DNA of 64,000 bases from Vespula vulgaris (lineage: Eukaryota > Arthropoda > Insecta > Hymenoptera > Vespidae), in assembly GCF_905475345.1 (NCBI RefSeq), contig NC_066586.1, positions 962,501 to 1,026,500 of the forward strand, read 5' to 3'. Position numbers and translations under genes: made by a program. Each line of letters starts with the position of its first letter. Positions within the stretch are counted from its first letter, which is position 1. Shown piece after piece: positions 23,690 through 37,183 of the stretch. The notes under the pieces are model-generated. The model did no database searches and was not told the DNA's origin. It saw only the letters and a list, made by a program, of their open reading frames with translations.

Positions 23690-24610
23690 TTAAAAAATTA
23701 TACGACTTCGAAGAATTATCTTTTTCTTTTTTTCATATCAAATTGAAGTCGACACGATCAACTTTTCATTAAGAATTTGACTATGAAGCATCACTTTATG
23801 TTATTATAAAAAATGTATAAAAGAAATAAAAACAAACGTTTGTTTTTATTAATATTAAATTAAGAATTATATGATTTCGAAAGAATTATTCTTTTTTCTT
23901 TTTCTTTTTTTTTTTTTATATTAAATTGAAGTCGACAGGAATCAAGTGAATTCACTTGTCATTAAGAATTTGAGTACGAAGTATTACTTTATGTTATTAT
24001 AAAAAATTTATAAAAGAAACAAAAAAAAGAAAAAACAAACATTACGACGTGTTTCCGAGCGATTCGATAATATTTTGTTTATTTTTTCTTTTTATCTTTC
24101 TTTCTTTCTTTTTTTCTTTTTTTAATTAAATCGAAACAAATACCTACAGATAAAATGATCAATTGATATTTATCAAGTTTTTCCTTCTGCCAATTTTGAG
24201 CATTAAGTATTATTCCATGTCATTATAAAAAATGTATAAAAGAACGAAAAGAAACAATGCGTGAAGATAAACGTTACGTGTTTCCGAACGATTGAATAAT
24301 ATTTTTTGAATGAAGTCGAAACAAATAAGTACCTGTCGATAAAGTGATAAATTGATTTTTATCAAGATTTTTCTTGTGCCAATTTTGAGCATTATTGCAT
24401 TATGCCATATTTTTATACAAAATTTATAATAAAAAAGAAGAAGAGAAACATGGCGAAGATAACAAGTGACGTATTTCCAAATGGTTGAATAATTTTTTGT
24501 TTTGTTAATAACTTCGAAACAAATACTTACAAATAAGGTATTCAATTGATTTTCATTAAGATTTCTCTTGTTAATTTTGAGCATTAAATATATTTCACAT
24601 TTATATATAC
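23690..24610. repeat. degenerate tandem array, about 190-bp unit, five copies
   Basis: A block reading gaattttgagcatta-like DNA, then an ATTATAAAAAATGTATAAAAG-like core, recurs with the block starting at about 23773, 23966, 24192, 24381 and 24573. Copies share further blocks such as gaagtcgacac/gaagtcgaaac and the cgtgtttccgaacgattgaat segment, with T-rich tracts of differing length between them. Not a simple microsatellite. The array begins within about 40 bp of the splice acceptor of the first paired-domain exon. Confidence 0.85.
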
Positions 24611-24677
24611 ATACACACACACACACACATACATATTTATATATATATATATATACATATACATACATACATATGTG

Positions 24678-24730
<53 letters not shown>

Positions 24731-24798
24731 ATTAAAGATAAAATGTGACATGTTTCCAAACGATTGAAGAATTTGTGATCACATTTAATCGACTCAAA

Positions 24799-24799
24799 T

Positions 24800-24835
<36 letters not shown>
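24799..24835. repeat. CA microsatellite
   Basis: (CA)n. Other CA/GT runs are at 24612-24630, 48437-48461, 52996-53025 and 61741-61770. These are far fewer than the GA/CT tracts. Confidence 0.97.
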
Positions 24836-24838
<3 letters not shown>

Positions 24839-25128
24839 AACTCCCTACATCTTACAAAGATATTTTCGCAACAATAATTCTGCTGTCTCATAGATCATCT
24901 ATTTTTTCTGTTCTTTCTAACTTCAACCCCGATCAACCAAAAAGGAAAAGAAAAAGGAAAAAGAAGAAAAAGAAAAAGGAAAAGAAATAGAAAGAGAAAA
25001 GGAATAGAAAGAAAAGAAAAAAACGTTTCTCTACTTTTTCGTTCTTACATCATCGCATACTTTTCACGCGCGTTAGAGATCAATCGTCTTTTTTCAAGGA
25101 CGATGACATAGCTTAGAGAGGGTCGTTC

Positions 25129-25165
<37 letters not shown>

Positions 25166-25297
25166 CGATCATAGAAGCTGTCCCATCGTAGATAACTTTA
25201 CGATTCATTGTGTCCTTGACAAGACGAACTTTTATAGTAAACCACATGGACGTTCGCCAAGCTGCCACGCCTCGATTTTTTTAGAAAAAGTGTGGAA

Positions 25298-25349
<52 letters not shown>

Positions 25350-26144
25350 AATTATGATGATGTTAGATCCTTCAATCGTTAGAGAACAAAGAACGATGCA
25401 AACTATTTTGATATTTTTCTCAGAAAAATATTTCTAACTTCCCACGACTTCTTTTCCAATTTATAATTATCGTAAGTAATAGTAATATTAATAGTAATAA
25501 TACAAGAAATGCATTCGATGCTCGTTCATTAACCCGATATGAAAATTAATAATTATAATAATAACAACAACAACAATAATAATAATAATAATAATAATAG
25601 CAACGATATCGAATATATAATCGAACTCACTGAATATTAAAAATAATTATAATAATTATGGCAAAATAAAACGTTCCTTACGTTTAGATAAAAAACAAAC
25701 TAATAAAAATAAATAAATAAATGAATAAATAAATAAGATACCACTACTATTACTACTACTGAAAATAATAATAACAATAATAATGACAATCTGATCGAAC
25801 TCTTTCCAAATAAATATCTCTCAGGAAATATAAAAAAGAAAAGAAATAATAATAACAATAATAATAATCATTATGAAATAACATATAATCGATGGTCGTT
25901 CTTTATCCAATATAAAGCACAAAGATGAATACAGTCACACATATACATGTACACATATACATGCAAACTTACATATGTACATAAATAAAAAAATATATAT
26001 ATATATATATAACGATAAAGCCGAGGGATCCCACAAAATGTGGGGCTCCATTTAACGCGAAGGACGCGTTTGCGAATCGTCGATTCCCAAAAACTTCCCG
26101 TCGAGGCTAATTCGACGTGTCGTCGGGGTGGCAGTCAGTCACAT

Positions 26145-26147
<3 letters not shown>

Positions 26148-26207
<60 letters not shown>

Positions 26208-26351
26208 TCATATAAGGGAGATTTACGAGCGTACGAGCCATCGACGAGAAGGGAGAAGAGGGGAGGACAGAAGAGAAGAGAAGAGAAGAGAAGAGAAGAG
26301 AAGAGGAGAGGAGAGGAGAGGAGTGGAGAGGAGAGGAGAGGAGAGGAGAGT
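26148..26351. repeat. GA tract followed by AGAGA/GGAGA pentamer repeat
   Basis: (GA)n at 26148-26209, then about 55 bp of unique DNA, then agaga and ggaga pentamers at 26266-26351. Purine-only on the plus strand for most of its length. Confidence 0.93.
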
Positions 26352-26567
26352 AGGAAGAGACTCACGGTCGATTGACTTTCGAAAATGGGCCTCGATAGTA
26401 CACGTTCGCGATCGTTCGCGATTTCTCGCGTGTTTCTGCCTTCGGCAAGCGTGAAAGCTTGCCTTTTACGTTTACGAAGAGGAACACCCTTCTTCCTCCC
26501 CCTCTCTCATTCCCTTTGGTCACTGACTTTTACCTTCTATAATTCATGAATTAGAAAATCCTACTGC

Positions 26568-26604
<37 letters not shown>

Positions 26605-27042
26605 GGAGGGAGAGAGAAAGAGAGAGAGGGTAAATTTGAAAATTCTTTGGACATGGAAATAGGGAGAGAAAGACGAACATAAGGCGTCCTATAAAAGAAA
26701 AGAATACAGGGACGTGTTTGAGCTATCTATTTATAGTTATAATTCATAAATAAGCAGGCAGAATGTTTCGTAAGGGATGGAGGGGTGGTGTAAGTAAAGA
26801 AAAAAATGAAAAGGTAAATGGGTACTAAAAGAGAGAAAGAGAGAGAGAGAGAGAGGGGGTAAATCGTAACACTTCTGAACGATTCGTCGTTCATAACCAA
26901 CCAGCGATAATAACACGTGTAAATAACTCTGTCGTCGTCCGAAACGATAGTTTTCGATTCCATTGTAATGCTTGGGACCTAGGGGAATGATAGTTTTATG
27001 TATCGTGTTCGTGTGAACAACAACGACAGGATACAAAATATC

Positions 27043-27083
<41 letters not shown>

Positions 27084-27114
27084 AAGAAAGAGAGAAAGCA
27101 AAAGAACAAAAGAG

Positions 27115-27155
<41 letters not shown>

Positions 27156-28435
27156 GTAGATGTAAGTGTTGTACAGTGCGCGCGCACGCGACAAATACGA
27201 AAAGGGGTGTACCTTTAAGGCAGCCCAAGTGGAATATACTAACGCGGGTATTACCGACGCGAAGGGGTGCTCGCTCGAGTGGCCATTCTGCGAGTCTCGT
27301 GTTTTGATATTGCAACGTTTGTATTAAATATCAGTTGAGAGGGTGACCACCCCTTTCTCTTTCAGTATCTCGACTTTAATTCTCGTTTATTAGGAGTTCA
27401 TTAAAAGTATCATCCTCATGATTTCCTTTACCTCACTCTATTACTTCTATGTAAATGTTTTATTGTCGTTTAATTAGTTTACTTAGTAATTGAATTGTAC
27501 GAATATCTAATAAATAAATTTAATAAATATGATATACATTATAAATATAATATGTTCATTAAAAATTACTTCTCAATAGATTTAATAAAATTTTATGAAA
27601 TTGTTTATTTACGATAAATTTATGATATATCGAAATTCAACAAATATATTAATGACGTTAATAAATTCTTAATAATTATTAAATTTCACATACGTAACAT
27701 ACATAATAAATAAATATTAACGAACATAACAAATTCTTTCGTATTACCTATCTATTAACTTTATTAATGGCTTCGCTACTAATCGATCATGCTTCGAGAA
27801 GATAAATAGCTGTATAAATAGTAGACCTGACTTTCAGCTTTCTTACTTTCTCGCGAGGAATCATCTCAAGACTTCCGACGTTAAGGAACACACGGAGGAG
27901 CTCGTCGATGCTAAGAAAAAGAAAAAGGAAACAAAAAGAAGAAGAGGAAGACGAAGAAGAAGAAAAAAGAAGGACCATGGAAAGAAGAAAAAGAGGAAGA
28001 GGAAGAAGAAAAAAAGGGGGAAGCTCGTTTACAAACGAGCGACAGAGCCTCGCTGACGCGGTAACTGAGACGGCACATTCATCATCCGAACGCTTTTCTC
28101 TCTCTCTCTCTCTCTCTCTCTTACTCTCTCTTTCTATCTCTGTCTTCGTCTTTCACGCTATTTTCTTTTCTTATTGTCCTTCGGGGTGGTCCTACTCTCG
28201 TCGATGCTAAAGATAATCAATTACGACGCGTGCGAGCTGGGGATCATCACCGAACGATTTCGACTCCTTAACGTTGTCCGCCCCTGCAAATCTTCCTTTT
28301 TTTTTCTTTTTATCCTTCTTCTATTTCTTCCTCTTCTTCTTCTTCTTCTTCTTCTTTTTCTTCTTCTTCTTCTTCTATTCTTTTCTCTTTCTATTCTTGT
28401 TTCTTTTTTCTTTTCTTCATTAAAATTTTTCTATC

Positions 28436-28672
28436 CCCTCCCACCTCTTCTTATCTACTTTCATTCATTGATTCATTCATTCGTTCATTCGTTCATTCAT
28501 TCCAAACTCAACTCTTCTGTATACGATGGAAATCCGCTTTTTCTCTTTCCTTTTTTTCTATTTTAGTTTTCCTCTCCCCTCATCTATCTATTTTTATCTC
28601 TTTCCATTCATTCATTCATTCGTTCGTTCGTTTATTCCAAACTCATTTCTTCTGTATATGATTGAAATCCAA
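28436..28672. repeat. direct duplication containing an ATTC/GTTC repeat
   Basis: Two copies about 135 bp apart: a pyrimidine-rich lead, a TTCATTCATTCGTTC run, then tccaaactca, ttcttctgtata, and gat(g)gaaatcc. The shared blocks start at 28501 and 28636. Confidence 0.85.
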
Positions 28673-28813
28673 TTGGATGAATCGAAAGTACGTTACGATG
28701 TTAGGATAGAATGATCTAAAGTTGTCAAAGTTTAGGAAACTTTGAGATTAATTGCAGCTTTCGTTGTAGGGTATAACGTGATAACTAGAAGTCAGAACGA
28801 GAGAAGAGAAGAA

Positions 28814-28848
<35 letters not shown>

Positions 28849-29004
28849 AGAGAAGGATGTCGACAAACGGCCTCGACGAGGATGGTTAAGGTCGGTTCAC
28901 CTCGACCGACATGGTACAGAGTCTCGTTGGCGTCTCAATCGTTTCAAGCCGAGAAGTGCTTCCGGAGTATGAATGAACGAGAGAGAGAGAGAACGAAAGA
29001 GAGA

Positions 29005-29056
<52 letters not shown>

Positions 29057-29261
29057 CCTGAAGCCATTTGAGGCTTCTCAACTTCGGAGGGAAAGTAAGA
29101 GGGAGGAGTCGGTTTGGATGCCCACTTGGTCTCGAGTATCCCGCTCCTGAACGATTCTGCACTACCGAGGATAATCGCTCGAGAGGATAAAGAGAACTCG
29201 GATTTAAGTAGGACCGCGAAAGACAACATTTTCTTCCTTTGGATTGAAATTGATAAACAAG

Positions 29262-29303
<42 letters not shown>

Positions 29304-29512
29304 GTAAAATTAATAATAATAATAATTATTATTATTATTATATAATATATAATTATATAATAATTATTGTTATTAATTCAATTTGTAGTATATAATAATA
29401 AAATAATAATATTATTAATAATAATAATTATTAAAATTTAATAATAATGATAATTATTATTAAAATATATAATAATAAAATAATAATAATTATTATATAT
29501 TAAAATATATTT
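29262..29512. repeat. AAT repeat and AT-only tract
   Basis: (AAT)n to 29304, followed by 200 bp of almost pure A/T with many short ATAAT palindromes. Another AAT repeat is at 2400-2448. Confidence 0.95.
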
Positions 29513-29660
29513 TGACTGTGTACAGTATTATTTTAATATTCATATTGATATTATTTATTATACGAGTAAGAGTATTATCCTTGAAATTTTGCATTGATTT
29601 ATTTATATTCTCTATTTGCAATTATCTTATTATTTATATTCTATTTATATGCCTATCCAT

Positions 29661-29900
29661 GAAAATATTCCAATTATATTTATATTCGTTAGAGCATTCA
29701 TATACCATTCATTTAGAAATAAAAATATTCCTGTTATATCTGCAGCTATTGTATTATTCATATATTAGTTATTTACGAATAAAAATATTTCTCTTCTATT
29801 TGTAGTTATTTTATCATTTATATCCCATTATACTCGCGATTATTTCATCATTCGTATACCATTCATTCACAGATAAGAATATTGATATTTTATTTAAAAT
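29661..29900. repeat. 60-bp AT-rich tandem repeat
   Basis: The block aaaatattcc/aaaatatttc recurs at exactly 29661, 29721 and 29781, with a diverged copy near 29875. Within units, (t)atattcattcatataccatt-like sequence is shared. The copies are diverged but the phase is strict. Confidence 0.75.
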
Positions 29901-30311
29901 CATTTCATTATTCTCATATACCTATCGTGGATATTTAAAAAAAAAAAAAGATAAAAATAGAAGAGAAAAAGGAAATATATATAAAATTTCACACGTCTGA
30001 TATGGAGCTAGATAATTTATTAGATCTCTTTATGGTGTTCAATAACAAGTAAGAGGACCTCTCTAAGAGCTCTTTATATCTATGATACACGGAATCATAT
30101 ACATTATATCGAGTGGCGTCTACTATTTTCTTGGTAAAATCGTACAACGAGAAAAGATCTTTCTCTCTCTCTTTCCCTCTCGTTTTACTTCAGCACTCTT
30201 CTATATCGTTAGCCTATTGAGATGCTGAAGACGACATGACGAGGGTCAGTTTCGACGTGTAGAATTGACCACTTGTAAAAAGATGGAATCGAAAGAGAGA
30301 GAGAGAGAGAG

Positions 30312-30350
<39 letters not shown>

Positions 30351-31689
30351 AAGAGAAAGAAAGAGAAAGAAGAAACGAGGAAAAAGAAGGAAACATCGAT
30401 AGCAACGATCGTCATAATAGCCTTATTGTTGCAAACATGTTTTCAAAATGAGGGTTCCCTCATAGGTTTTCTTCTCTTCCTATTTCTAGTCAAACTGTCC
30501 TGTTCCCGATGAGGACAATGAGTCTTGGAGTATTTGTTGTGTCGCTGTTTGTATCCAATGTGCCGCCGCACGCTTTGACCTGCAACCGAGCTGTTCTCTC
30601 TTAGCAGCCAACATCAGCTTCAGCTTCAGCTTCAGCTTCAACATCAGCAATATGGTATTCCCCCTCTCTTATTTCTCCCCATCTCTCTCTCTCTCTCTCT
30701 CTATCTCTATCTATCTATCTCTTTTTCTCTTTCTCTTTCTCTCCCTTTCTCTCTCACTTTTTTTCTGTATCAAAGACTCGACCTTTCTACCGAAAACGTG
30801 GTCCCAACAGTTATTAGCGTTATTAATGGCCTACCATTGACAACTCGATTCATCCATGATCATCGACAGGGGAAGAAAGAAAGCTCGAGGTATTCGACAG
30901 ATGTAGTTCCTTGTAGTTTCAGGTCAAGGGTCCTTTCTACGATTTCTTCGTTTATGATGTACATAGGTGTACTATGATATATAGGTGTCTATGGACTATG
31001 AAGATTTTTTTCTTTTTTCTTTTCCTTTTCTTTCTTTTCTTTTTTTTTCTTTCTTTTTTTTTCAAGACATGCGACAGCCCATTCGACATATCAATAGACG
31101 ATTCTCTTAAATTGATAGTACGATTGAATAATCGGGATTCGAATTATTCGATGATCTCCAAACAGGATTTTCCTTGACGGACGAACAAATACGTGGATGC
31201 TTTGATCGCGATTAACTGACGAAAACATTAGCTTGCGAGTGACGATCGAAGGTTTCAAGTCTTGTCAAAGTTCGTTCATTTCTCGTCGTTGCCATTTCGT
31301 TGTTTTATTTTTAATTACAATTTACACGACCATACAGATTCGTTCTTAACAGTCGACAATTATTGTCAAAGACATCTTCAAATCTCTCGAGTGACCATTA
31401 CAAGTAATCTCCATTCTATTCTAAACGAGCTCATTTACATAAACCTATACGTAGAAAAAGGGAAACTTTCTGTAAAAGAAAAAAAAAAAAAAGGAAACAG
31501 AGCCACTTTGTGAGTCTCGTATTTCTCTATCGACGTAGAGATAGACACCGAGGATAGTCCACCGTACGAGCTTCCTGACGGTGGGGTTTCTCTTCCGGGT
31601 CGAATTATCCAATTACCTGGAGGCCAACCTGTGCCGGCGAGCTGGAAGGTCGGGGAATAGATCAGAATTGGCAGAGTAGTGTCGGCGGC

Positions 31690-31722
31690 AGTGTCGGCAG
31701 CAGCAACAGCAGCCGCAGCCGT

Positions 31723-31766
<44 letters not shown>

Positions 31767-31849
31767 CAGCAATAGCAGCAGGCTAAACCAAGCCAAGGCA
31801 GGCCAAGCTAACCCAGGCTAACCCAAGCCAAGCTAACCCAGGCTAGCAG

Positions 31850-31881
<32 letters not shown>

Positions 31882-31895
31882 ACAGCAACAGCCAG
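31690..31895. repeat. CAG-rich tracts flanking a GCTAACCCAGG minisatellite
   Basis: CAG/GCA runs at 31698-31774 and 31845-31891 are separated by about six copies of a 10-11-bp unit (ccaagctaacccaggct) at 31785-31845. Tracts like this code for Gln or Ala in insect regulators, but stops occur in the minisatellite and no splice-bounded frame is evident. Confidence 0.85.
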
Positions 31896-32198
31896 GGTTG
31901 GAGAGAACGAAGCCGTCCGTGCCGTCCAAAGCGGACCGGACAAAGAGCTCGTAAACGCGTTATTCCGCGCCAACGGATCTGTCAGAGCCGCTTCTCTGGG
32001 TGCACTACGTGGAAAAGGCCCGTCTACAGCTTCCACATAGAATATGGCCGTACCTACACGTAGAGCTCTTCGTCCACTAAGGCAGAGGAGTTCACTACCT
32101 TCTCTCTCTCTTGGTATATCCACGATGGCTATCTTGGCATTCATGAAAAGCCGCCAACGAAGAAACGCCGATAACTTCTCGAGAGAAAGAAGAAAGAG

Positions 32199-32249
<51 letters not shown>

Positions 32250-33239
32250 ATAAAAAAGAAAGATTCGAGGTTTGCGTCAACAATTAAACCTACAAAGGGG
32301 ATAACTTTTTCAACTCCAATTACTATGAATAGATTGAAAATTGGATTGGAATATTACGAGCAGAGTTAAAGTACTTTGTCACTTTGGACCAAGTTGTTGC
32401 CTTTTGGGTTTAGATAGACGATCGAAGGATGAAATATTCGAATTCTACGGAAAGTTCATCACCGGTTATATCCGCTCGGGATATATGTATGCGTCTATCA
32501 AAACTTCTTGGATACGTGTATAACGATAACAAAATCATAGTTAAATTAGTTCTTCCCGTATCTATATCGATATCTTGATCGATCGATCAAATCTTCTTTA
32601 TAATTTTCCTTCTTCTCTTTTTCCTATCACCGTTTATTAAATTCAATTATTCGTATCAATCGTCGTCGTGGTATCATCGAAGATCGTCGCCAAGGACACT
32701 CCATTTTCGTAGAAATTCGCTTTTGAACGATTCAACCAAATAATACCATGTTACATCAGGAACACATATATACATATGTAACGTATACGTTTCTTACATC
32801 GCAAAAAGTCTGATATTTCGTATAAGAAGTTTCAAAATTGACGTACCAGGTGGAACTATTTCCGTTAAAAATGTGAAATCGGGGTTAACAATGCGGAACG
32901 ACATGTGTTCCAATGTGGTAATCCGTGCTGTCTGTGCTTGTTCGTGGAAAAGAAAAGAAGAGAAAGAGAGAGAGAGAAATAGAGAAATAGAAAGAGAGAG
33001 AGAGAGAGAGAAGGGAAAAGCTTAATCGTAATCGACATATACGAGGGAGATTCTTCTTGAATCTTCGATAGGGGGTCCTATCGAATATTCTATTCTTTTT
33101 TTTTCGCCGATTATTAGGAAAAACGCAGAAAGGGTCCAAAAGCAGGAGGAGAAGGTAAAACGAAGGGTCGACCTATCCGTAAGATTCCCCTTTCCCCCAC
33201 TCCATCGACTCCTCGTTCCATCCCACCTCTCCTCACCTC

Positions 33240-33420
33240 GCTACACCTCCCTCCATTTTTATAGAGGCGTATAAGCACAATCGTACAAGGTGCACAATGA
33301 CATCGACTGGTTTCGTATTGTGGTTTCGCCCTGCTTGTTCTCATGGGACTTGTGCCCACGTGAGGGTTTTTGACATAATTAGTTTTCGTATCGGAATGAT
33401 CAACTGTGGGAATAAACTGC
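33240..33420. promoter_or_regulatory. candidate enhancer island with Su(H) and homeodomain sites
   Basis: Unique segment with TAATTA (33376-33381), TGTGGGAA (33405-33412, Su(H) consensus YGTGRGAA) and TGTGGTTT (Runt-like) upstream. In the 24.5-kb ey intron. Known biology: ey acts in Notch-dependent eye growth. Use of these sites is inference. Confidence 0.3.
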
Positions 33421-33770
33421 TATATATAGGTGTGTATGTACGTGTGTGTGTACTATAGAAGAAGTGTTTTATATATCGATCAGGTTTATTTTTTAAGTGT
33501 TCTCTTTTTTTTTTCTTACACCTGCGGATATTATATTTTCAATGTAATAGAAGATATAGTATATATTTTATGTATATATTTAATTATTGTATATTAAAGA
33601 AGTGTTGAAAAAATATTATAAGTACGATTAATCAAAGAAAAAAGATATTAATGTATATGCAGTAGTAACCATAATATAGTAGTAATAATGGAAGATGATC
33701 GTACGAAAAAACGATGAGATTGTTTACTCGTTGTTCGTTATGAAAACTAGTATACACATACACACATACA

Positions 33771-33849
<79 letters not shown>

Positions 33850-34157
33850 GTCAGGGCAATATTCAAAAAATCAGACGAATCTATCCGTAGAGGTATACTC
33901 GAATAGAGCAGGTGTGCGGGTGGAATAGTTATTATTGTGCCCCCAAGGATCAGACGGTTCTCTAAACTTCAGAATCTGAAGTGGTGGACCATGTCGGAGT
34001 CCTTTAGAAGAAAAAAGAAGAAACGATGGAGAAAGAAGGATAGGAGGAAAAAAGAAGAGAAAGAGAAAAAAGAGAAAAGAGAAAGAGAGAGAGAGAGAGA
34101 AGTAAAGAGAAAAAAAATAGGAAAGAAAGAAGGAAGGAAGGAAGGTTTTCACCGACG

Positions 34158-34191
<34 letters not shown>

Positions 34192-34625
34192 AAAGGCCCG
34201 ACGTTTCAGAGAGTTCGTCGTTTGGAAGATGGATGCAAGAAGGCGTAGAAACGTGGCATAAGTGAGACGAAGTTAAGGAATCTGAACGGGTGAGAAAGAA
34301 TAGGGCGAGAAAAAGAAAAAAAATTGAGAGAGTAAGAGAGAGAGAGAGAGAGAGAGAGAAAGCGTACAAACGAGACCTTGCGAAAAATCAAATGGAAATC
34401 CTAGAGTTGGTCTCCGTTGACGACCGAACGACGTCATTATCGCAGGAGTCCTCGACTCTCAGAAAGAATGAGAGAGAAAGAGAGAGAGTACCTGCTAACG
34501 ATCCTCACGCAGTTTTTTCCTTGTTTCGTGTGCACCTACAACAACCAACTCTTTTGCCATTCCTTTATTTTTATTTTCCACCTATCCCATTTCTTTTTCT
34601 TCTTCTTCTTCTTCTTCTTCTTCGA

Positions 34626-34675
<50 letters not shown>

Positions 34676-34835
34676 TACACTTCTGCATTTTGAACATGCA
34701 AAAAGGGAATATACGTTCCACGCGAGTATACACGAACGAGTTCGCGTTTCTTTTCTTTTCTTTCCCTTTTTTGTCTTTTTTCCTTTCTTTCTTCCTTTTT
34801 TTATATTTTTCTTTTTTTCACGAGAGAAAGAAAAA

Positions 34836-34878
<43 letters not shown>

Positions 34879-35504
34879 GAAGAAAAAAGAAAAAGTAAAG
34901 AACCTTCCTCTCAAGTGTTTTAACGCGTGCTGACGAATACCCGGATGCGAAATATTTCTTTTCCTCCCCTTTTTTTCTCCAATCTTTTTTTGCGTTTTAA
35001 TTTTCCTTCCCTTCCTTTTCTCTTTTCCTTTTTTCCCTTTCTTTCCTTAATATCATACGTAAACGTTTTTTATTCTTACGTCGTGCAAGATTAGTTCGTC
35101 TCTCTTGCATTTCCCGAGTCGAAGAGCTTACGTTGGGGTCCCATGGCGTCTCTTGTACCCCCTCCCTTCCCCCTCCCCATTGAAACACGTCGTCCACGTC
35201 GTCCACGGGGTACCCCGTACAAAGAGAAACCGATGTAATCTCCGGAAACGTTTAGGGGAAAATTAGGTCGACGGTTGTGCGCGTACCCACGGATAAGCAT
35301 CCATACCAACCCCCTCCCCCTCCCTCCACCCCTCTCCCTCTTCTCCGATCCGATGCAATCCCTACTATATACCTTGAACCACTGTCCTTTCTCTCTTTTT
35401 CTATCTCTTTTTATTTCTCTCTCTCTCTCTTTCTCTCTCTTTCTCTTTTTCTTTTTATCGACCCCCAAAGACGAAATTTGTCAAAATATTTATTTAACTT
35501 GGTA

Positions 35505-35545
<41 letters not shown>

Positions 35546-35662
35546 GTTTCTTTTTCTTTCTCTCTTCCTCCCCCTTCTTTTTTCTTTTTCTCTTTTTCTT
35601 GTTGTCTTTCTCTCTGCTTCGAATTCGATGCTTTATTTTCCCCGTCTCGTGATCGGAATCAA

Positions 35663-35710
<48 letters not shown>

Positions 35711-37167
35711 TTTTTATTCCCCTCGATACGCTTTGTGTCCGCTTTCTATCTCTCTCTCTTTCTTTCTCTGTCTTAATAAATATTTATGAGATCTCTTTCT
35801 ATCTTCTTCTCTCATTCTACCGAAATATTTCTTGTCTTTGTAGTATCTCCGCTTTTTTTATCTTTTCATACTTTTTTCTCTTTCTTTCTTTCTTCTTCTT
35901 CTTCTTCTTCTTCTTCTTTTTCTTCTTTTTGTTTTCTATTTTTTTTTCTTTGCTTTTTTTTTTTAGATCCTCGCATTGGAAAATTGTTGTGCGCGGGGAC
36001 GTATACGCGTTTGAAGTGAATTGTTATTTAATATAATTGAAGTTCGAAATGCTTTGTGCGGCTTCTTTTTTTTTTTTTCATTATGTATTTTAGTTCAATC
36101 CAGAGAAAAATTTTCTTCAGTCGTTTTTCGCTCTTCCGACGGAAAGTATAAGTCGCTTAATTCGTAGGGTTATCTGTGATAGATGAAATAAAAAAAAAAA
36201 AGAGAAATTGATTTTTCTACGTGCTTCATTCTACGTTGAAAGTCATCAGAGATCGTGTTTGATATAGTCGAACGATTTGAATGAACTTGAACATTTGATA
36301 TTCTACGAATAAGATTGCAATAACTTTTTATTGTAATAATTATTCTAATAATTATGACAAATAATGTTGATATAATGAATACAAAAATTTCAATAATTCC
36401 GATCACATATTTTTCTACAAAATTTCAAGATGGAATTTTCTTTGAACGCTTTTTTAAGTTCCGACGGAACTTAAGTCTAAGATCTTAAGCTTAATTCGCG
36501 AGAATATTAGTTGATAGAACAGACTAGTAGAATTTAAAACGATCAAACGAACAAACTCGTGCTATGAAACTTAGGTGTCATAATAATTCACTAATCTCTA
36601 ATATTAAAATACAAAATAATTCTATTTAAGGTAATTCTGTGATAACGCTTAAACGAAATAATTATAATATACTCGTTGTTAATTAAAAATTTTATCCTCG
36701 TGGAGTCTCTTTTTGCCTTTTTTTTTATTTCCTTCACATCTTTTTTCTTTTTATTTTTCATTTTGCACTTTTTAATCTTTTCTCTTTTTATTTTTTATTT
36801 TATTCCATTTCAAAGCTCTTTTTTACTTCTTATGAAAAAGAGAGAGAGAAAGAGAGAAAGAGGGGGGGAAAAATGGCGTCATCGTCGGCGACGTCGTGAA
36901 ATGTCATTGACGACGAGTACGTCGTTTGTAAAATAGAAAACGTGTATTTGGAAGATTGCCATAGAGAGTAAAGCTTCGAATCAACGTAGTTTAACGTCAT
37001 TTTCTCCTTCGCGATTATTTTTCATTAAGCTAACGTCAAGATGAAATTTCTAATTCATCAAATTATATTATTGTTATTACGATAATGTTACTTTCATGTG
37101 TAACACCGAACACGTGTTATTTAAAAAAATTACACATGTATTATAAAATTAAGTGTTATAGATATAT

Positions 37168-37183
37168 GTTATTTGCAAATAAC
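37168..37183. promoter_or_regulatory. 16-bp perfect palindrome GTTATTTGCAAATAAC
   Basis: Perfectly self-complementary, with ATTTGCAAAT at its centre, which overlaps POU-type half sites on both strands. In an AT-rich part of the 24.5-kb ey intron. Confidence 0.35.

Noticed and set aside
34290..34923. Long plus-strand frames with Arg/Glu and Phe runs
   Set aside because: Consist of GA and CTT repeats; the composition mirrors the microsatellites.
36130..36510. Degenerate duplication around ttccgacggaa and gcttaattcg
   Set aside because: Only two short blocks match about 320 bp apart; too little to call a duplication.
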